From assembly GCA_007844125.1 (NCBI GenBank), contig CM017572.1:40826007-40890006 (forward strand): a DNA stretch of 64,000 bases. Direction: 5' to 3'. The notes below the pieces were generated by a model. The model saw only the letters and a program-made list of their open reading frames with translations. It ran no database searches and was not told the DNA's origin. This document shows positions 58,559 through 64,000 of the stretch, one piece after another; the stretch's first letter is position 1, and each line of letters starts with the position of its first letter. This DNA comes from Sinonovacula constricta (Eukaryota; Mollusca; Bivalvia; Cardiida; Solecurtidae). The position numbers and the translations under genes are program-made.

Positions 58559-59084
58559 GTTTTAGCGTATTATAGAGAATAAAGCTTACAAGTACGTGTG
58601 TTACCAAAGAAAATACTAACAAATGCTATGTCAGTTGTCTACATGCTTCTCCTGTGTAAATTTTTAAAACTGCACAATTTTTCCGTGTATAAAATATGAC
58701 CTTAATAAAATATATTCATTTGGTGTTTTTGATATTTCTTGAATTACTAATTGTATTGTAAGGAAATCCAAATTGTTTAAAATTGTTTAGCACCTGTTTA
58801 CAGCATGTTATCAATCTTACTAATGTTTTATCAAGTATGATGTATAAAGACAGTTGACTACAATATATGGAATGACGTTACTACATCTTTATTTTTAGGG
58901 TTCATAAAGTAATTTATAATCCCGTTTACCATGCGAACAACCTGCTTTTATGACTTATTATATGGAAACTCGCGTTTTGTGGGATTTTGTGGGATCACAT
59001 GTGCTGGGACACACACCGAAGAACTGACAATTAAGTTGCCTTGCTATGCGCGTTAACTGAAATACAGTTATGACAATTCGCCTC
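58559..59084. other. No gene seen
   Basis: AT-rich; nothing recognised. Confidence 0.4.
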
Positions 59085-59268
59085 ACTATATTGTCAATGA
59101 TAAGACTGCACGAGAATATCTATATGTGTGTTCGGGGAAGGTGATCTGTTGCATGACACCAACACAATTATGGGCATATAGACGACAGCGGCACAGCACA
59201 TGTCAGCTAGATGATCTCCACACGTGAAAGTTCTTGCCCGGTCTGGACTCGAACCCACACGGTGAGTG
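59085..59268 (-). repeat. tRNA-derived SINE fragment, family 3-like
   Basis: On the minus strand it begins at TCACTCACCGTGTGGGTTCG / AGTCC, the T-arm of a tRNA-like head matching CTCACCGCGGGGGTTCGAATC of the element at 51.5 kb. The body follows, ending near ATAGATATTCTCGTGCAGTC. The A-box half of the head is missing. Confidence 0.65.
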
Positions 59269-59613
59269 ATATAAGTAATATTCGTGATAGAGAACATAAT
59301 ATTGTTAAATGTAAAAGCATTCTGTATTTGATCTTTATCTATCTACAAGAACATAAGTTTAAAGACACTGTTAAATATGATTCAATCGACATTTTAGCAG
59401 TGATATTTGGTAATAAATACGAATTACTGGCGACATTTTCCTGTAGATGGAAACTGTATATTTAAAGAATGCACTGGGTTTTTTTAAAGATTCAACACAA
59501 AAAGACGTGGTTATATAAAAACCCAATGAAAACTTGTTGCTCTCTACAATGTTGTTAGCAGTTTAGATTATATAGTTTAGCGTGTTTCTGGTTGCTGCTG
59601 TTATTGATGTTTT
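59269..59613. other. No gene seen
   Basis: Nothing recognised. Confidence 0.4.
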
Positions 59614-59664
59614 TGATGAAGATGATGATGATGTTGTTGATGATGATGACGATGATGTTGTTGT

Positions 59665-59714
<50 letters not shown>

Positions 59715-59783
59715 TTGATGATGGTGATGATAATGACGATGATGTTGATGATGATAATAATGATGATGATGATGATGATAATC

Positions 59784-59850
<67 letters not shown>

Positions 59851-59877
59851 CGTGGATGATGATGATGATGATGATGT
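59614..59877 (+). repeat. (GAT)n microsatellite, compound
   Basis: About 88 triplets, mostly GAT with interspersed GTT, GAC, AAT and one CAT. The frames give poly-Asp, poly-Met and, on the minus strand, poly-Ile. These open frames are consequences of the repeat, not genes. The interruptions suggest an old array with a younger pure section at 59785-59850. Confidence 0.97.
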
Positions 59878-61270
59878 TTTTTTCTCGCGGAATTTACTCA
59901 GAGGACTCGGCTCGGATGAGGGACCTAAGAGGCAGAGTTTCGCACAATTGCAAATGACATCTTACAGCGTAATCCTTTAAATAAGATTAAAACTTACGAA
60001 TTGCTGCTGATATTAAGCATGGTATGTACTGTATTTTAGATATATATCAAGGCAGAGACGTCGCGGATGTTAAGAATTATATTTAACAACCCATTTATGG
60101 TGTATTGGGTAGATATAACCGTCGCAATTACACGAGAAAGGCATATTATTTTAATATCTGGTAAAAGCCCCAGAAAAAAACATTCAAGGATATTAAATGT
60201 ACATAACGACTTTTGTAAGATCATAAAACACAGCCTATTGCTATATGAGAAAGTGTTATAGCACAATATTAATACGACATAAAAGCGAGTAGAGCGTACG
60301 GGGGCCAGTGTTTTCTAACGTGTGTAGATATCAAATCTACAGCTGAGCTGTATATATCTGCACAGTATGGGCTGTAAGGATTTTCCTGCAGACAGATCCC
60401 TCGGTGGAACTATGACATAAATCTGCATGCAAGTAATTCACATAATCAAATACATCTATGTTTCTTGTTTCTATTATACTGATTTGAGCTGTGATACTTA
60501 CAGAATGTTTCAAGTATTGGATGCCTTGTTCATTGTACCAAGGTATTTTCCTATGTTATTGGGATCTGATTTCATGATCATGTTTGCATTTTATTTCATA
60601 TCCTGAGTGACTTAAAATATCCAGCATAGCGGGATAAAACAGTGAACTGTAAAATACGTCACTCCCAACATTGTTTGTTGTGGCTAAACAATTTACAAAA
60701 GACACGTTCAAGCTATTAAATATTTGCACGCTGGGCTCACAGATCTTAAATATCATAAGATACATCAATAAATACAGTTAAAGATTGTATAATGCCTTAG
60801 TAGTTTAAAGAGGTTCAAAAAGAATACTAACTTAGAAAAAGAACATGACGTTTGATTATATAATAATTTAGAGCAGTTATGACGTGCTAATGTCATTTTT
60901 TTATTACTTATTTCCAATTTTTTACTTTAATATATAAAATAAATTCACATTTACGTTCAAAGTTACTTTTGGAAAAATTATGTAAAATTAAATTCGATAA
61001 TAATAATATAATATATATTAACGTTGATAAAAGCTGATCGTTAAACACTGTAAATTAGATTAGCTTTAAACGCTTCTTCGGTTACTACTGCTGTAAATAA
61101 TAACTTTATAAAAGGGCATATTGAGTTTTATTTGTTACATACCAATTGCATCTTCGGATACCCACGCTCGACTGTACTGTTTCACTACATAAATCTTCAG
61201 TCTTCTTATTGAACTGAACAGAACAAATATTGCCCAATTATAATACTTCTTACAAATCCATACTCTTCAG
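59878..61270. other. No gene seen
   Basis: Overlapping open frames on both strands at about 60036-60266 have no supporting signals. Nothing else recognised. Confidence 0.35.
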
Positions 61271-61430
61271 CGTGGAGACTAGAAGTATAAAACTGGCTGC
61301 CTCCAGTGCCACAATGAGCTTTATCAATGGACTCCAATCTTCATCGGATTATGAAGCGACCAATGAAATATCATTACCAGAAACGGCGAAAAGTGAACTT
61401 AATATCGCACGAGCGATGAATGGAGCGTAA
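61271..61430 (+). CDS. Candidate terminal coding exon, unknown protein
   Basis: An acceptor (CTTCTTACAAATCCATACTCTTCAG, pyrimidine-rich, ending at 61270) leads into one base plus 52 codons and a TAA at 61428-61430. The frame is GC-richer than its surroundings and polar, with Ser/Ala/Glu-rich segments such as SSATMSFINGLQSSSDYEAT and SLPETAKSELNIARAMNGA. An AATAAA lies downstream at about 61690. I recognise no domain. It could end the same transcription unit as the 57.8-58.6 kb exons, but the splice phases do not join directly, so that is a guess. Confidence 0.3.
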
Positions 61431-62703
61431 CGGAATGGATCGGTCATAGGTGTCCGAAGATTTAGCAACTGTTGTGATCATATTGCTTTTCACAAAAGCT
61501 TAAAGTGATTGAGGCGCCATGTTATTTTCGAAAATGCGTCAAAATTTGACAAATCGATGTACTGTTCATAATGGATGTTTGCACATGAAGTACAAAGCAT
61601 AAGTTGATTGATAATGTACTGAATTGTTGACAGATGGCAGATGGAGCTTAATTAAATAATAAACTACATTGACACATGTTATAATGTGAAATAAACTCAT
61701 CCATTATTTAATGTGGTTTAGCAATTCAATTCAGTTCAATTCTGTATTCGACATAAAAATTACTGGCATTGCCAAAAAACATTACGGCGTCACATACAAG
61801 ATAATAAGAGATAATGTCTGAAAGCATAGTCATGTTAAATAGTGAATACAATAGTATTTAGATATAATATTGATGTCACAACGCGAAAACAAAGTCCATG
61901 CAGTATATGCTATATACTTTATCACGTGCGAGCATTTGCAAAGGGTTAATTACGCATTATTTACTAGATATCTTTTGTAAAAGCAAGGTAGACAAATTTA
62001 TCTGCGCAAAAATGTTCTAAACGGACTCTTCAGCATTTTGGATGTCCTTAACGCATTATGAAATGGTGACAATTTATAACAAGGGTTATCACGAACAAAG
62101 AGCATGTTTATTTTGTTTAAAGAATGTCAGTCGTGCTCTCCACGAGCTAAAGTTTGATAATCCGGAACATATGAAACCACTCATTAACCAACACTTCTTA
62201 AGTTAGAAATGTTCCAGTCAAACTTTCAGGTCACGATTTCTTCCAAGTGTCTTAAGATCCGTGTCTGAAAATGTGCACGATATGTTAATTTTGCTACCGT
62301 TTGGTGGGAACGAATTTAAGAATGGATGGGGAATTCGATTCCCAGACAAACAACAGTGTTCATACGAATAAGGGAGACATTGCCCAAGGCGTACAAAGAG
62401 AATTCTTTTATTTTGTATTCCATTTAAACGATTTTTTGTTTTTTGTTTGCAATGCCTCTCAACATCATACGCACATATATGGAAGACATTTTTAAATGAT
62501 ATATTATTAAAATATGTACAGATTTACGAAATAAATCATTATACAAATAACAAACAGTGTTCTTATTATAACGTAATCTACACCTTTGCTTCAATGTCTT
62601 TCGTCTGAAATGGTTATATTGGATTTGCAATATAAATTACATGTGAATAAATAAATCTGAATATTTAAAAATTTTAATGGAACAGGCACTGTTTACATAT
62701 AAT
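61431..62703. other. No gene seen; possible 3' UTR at its start
   Basis: If the exon at 61271 is real, the first ~270 bp up to the AATAAA near 61690 could be 3' UTR. The rest is AT-rich without recognised features. Confidence 0.35.
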
Positions 62704-62950
62704 TAGGGATTGGGATTGGGATTTGCCGGCATTTTTACCGATACTGTGCATCGACATTTCTATCATTATAGCACATGGGCACTTATGAGGTGCCCAGGGA
62801 CTGCACCCGGCCGGTCTTTTATACTGACACCGAAGAGTCAAGCGTAATGATGTCCCATAAGCCCCGAGCGTTAGGAGGGAAGCCACTAGTACCAACTGTA
62901 AAGTCTTTAATTTGACCCGGACGGGGTTTGAACCCGTGACCTCCCGAATT
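62704..62950 (-). repeat. tRNA-derived SINE, family 1, copy 3, head truncated
   Basis: Reverse orientation of the 28.1-kb element. On + it reads TTAGGGATTGGGATTGGGAT, GCACTTATGAGGTGCCCAGG, CCCCGAGCGTTAGGAGGGAA and the B box GGGTTTGAACCC (as reverse complement). It stops at TGACCTCCCGAATTAAATTA, so the A-box side of the head is lost. Confidence 0.9.
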
Positions 62951-63828
62951 AAATTACGTTAGCCTATGATGTAAATGTATCGCTGGTTTTTACTTTGAGT
63001 TGTCGTTGACTTACAGCCTACACAACCCGTCGCAGAACACAGGAAAATAAAATAAATTATTCTAACTGAATCCATGTTCAATCCACCTGAAGGATGAATA
63101 TCTTAAATTCCCTGTCTTTTTACGACATTGGCACTTTAGACATTCTGGTAGGCGGTATTGCAATGTTTCTTGTGTAAACAAATTCATCTTGCTCTCTGGT
63201 TAAGTGTTAAATTTGTGATAAACAGGTTGTGTTCATGTATTATGTATCCTGAAGAATCTAGGCAGTGTTTGCGTGTGTCATTACATCACATATCTGCTTG
63301 TGTGTTTATTGTTTGAAATGTGGGATTTTGTGGGTTATTTTCACTTGAAAATGTGTAAATGTGCAAACTGAATACCGTTATAAGCAGATCCATTATTATA
63401 AAATAATGACGCATTATTCTTTTGCAAAAGTACGTAAGTGATGCCCTGTTGATTGTTGTTTAAAGAGTCGTTGTATCACGTGTATAACAATCGCTTTGAC
63501 AATGCCAAAAAAAAAACAACAACATGAACGATACTTCAGACTTACATCTCTGTTAATCTGGATTCGTTGTATATAATGAATATTCAGCACTATCTGCGTG
63601 TGTCATTCTATCTCTTCGGGGTTTTGTTGTATAAGTATGTGAAGGTTATGGGGGTCCTTTTCTTATATGTAAATGTAATGTAAATGTAAAAATTGGGGAC
63701 TGCGTATTTCAGACAACACCATAGATTCAATAAAGTTCGTTGTGGACTACAAAAATGTTACGAAATTATCTTTAAAGTAAACATAGCATGCGTTTATTGA
63801 AGTGTAATCTAAAATCGACATTGCCCAC
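62951..63828. other. No gene seen
   Basis: AT-rich; a short A run at about 63508-63520. Nothing recognised. Confidence 0.4.
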
Positions 63829-63879
63829 TCTCCACCCCCCCCCCCCTCCACCCCCCTCCCCCGCAACCCCCTCCACCCA
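63829..63879 (-). repeat. C-rich tract; G-quadruplex-capable on the minus strand
   Basis: About 50 bases nearly all C and T with CA/GCAA breaks, including runs of 12-13, 6, 5, 5 and shorter C blocks. The complementary strand has more than four G runs of at least three with short loops. Confidence 0.9.
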
Positions 63880-64000
63880 GTCCCAATAGTTAGTTACTTC
63901 CTGTGTACTGCATTTATTGACGGTAAGAGATAATAAGTGTTATAAGTATATATAAGACTGAAACTGAGAACTACGCCATTAGCTGAATGTTTTGAAGTAA

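Noticed and set aside
59582..59980. Open frames of 121-132 codons (poly-Asp, poly-Met)
   Set aside because: They are produced by the GAT microsatellite; no splice or start context, and all frames of the repeat are open.
1..64000. CRISPR arrays, bacterial operons, phage genes or endogenous viral genes
   Set aside because: No spaced identical repeats, ribosome-binding sites, compact gene order or recognisable viral protein frames were seen; the window is animal-type noncoding DNA.

Overview
This window looks like AT-rich animal nuclear DNA. The repeat content (several tRNA-derived SINE families, tiny tRNA-like tandem units, foldback elements and a dense lineage-specific non-autonomous repeat) suggests a lophotrochozoan, probably a bivalve mollusc. 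That assignment is inference; no gene here fixes the species. Nothing bacterial or viral is visible. There is no long open reading frame. The longest ones come from a GAT microsatellite or lie inside repeats, and most of the window reads as intronic or intergenic sequence.

Genic signal is thin and all on the + strand. A promoter-like cluster (three CRE-type sites, a CCAAT box, a CACCC box and a GC-alternating patch) at about 39.2-39.35 kb is followed by a consensus splice donor at 39,386. Candidate coding exons lie at 14.33, 22.81, 57.81, 58.35 and 61.27 kb. The pair at 57.8-58.6 kb encodes fragments resembling the SH2 region of the transcription elongation factor Spt6, with the phosphate-binding arginine replaced and signs of decay. 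The other exons are unrecognised.

The dominant content is one modular repeat superfamily, called A/B here, with about 16 copies or fragments spread over both strands from 2.6 to 57.2 kb. Its members share a short GC-richer core with a 6-bp hairpin, while their flanks mix and match. One A copy (32.5-33.8 kb) is split by an insert of about 0.92 kb made largely of a 10/20-bp periodic TACG/GTTAAC array, the oddest sequence in the window. A B copy at 13.4-14.2 kb is flanked by direct repeats of about 140 bp.

Beneath the transposons lies a second layer: diverged noncoding blocks, each present two to four times and always on the + strand. These are block C (8.5, 16.2, 24.4 kb), F (13.0, 17.2, 18.4 kb), H (18.0, 21.6 kb), D with an X-box-like palindrome (34.9, 36.8, 44.4, 55.1 kb), G (42.3, 47.1 kb) and E with a POU octamer (54.6, 58.0 kb). 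Uniform orientation suggests repeated local duplication of a locus, or a set of copied regulatory modules, rather than scattered transposition. The 3' third holds several minus-strand SINEs, a GAT microsatellite (59.6-59.9 kb) and a G-quadruplex-capable C tract (63.83-63.88 kb).
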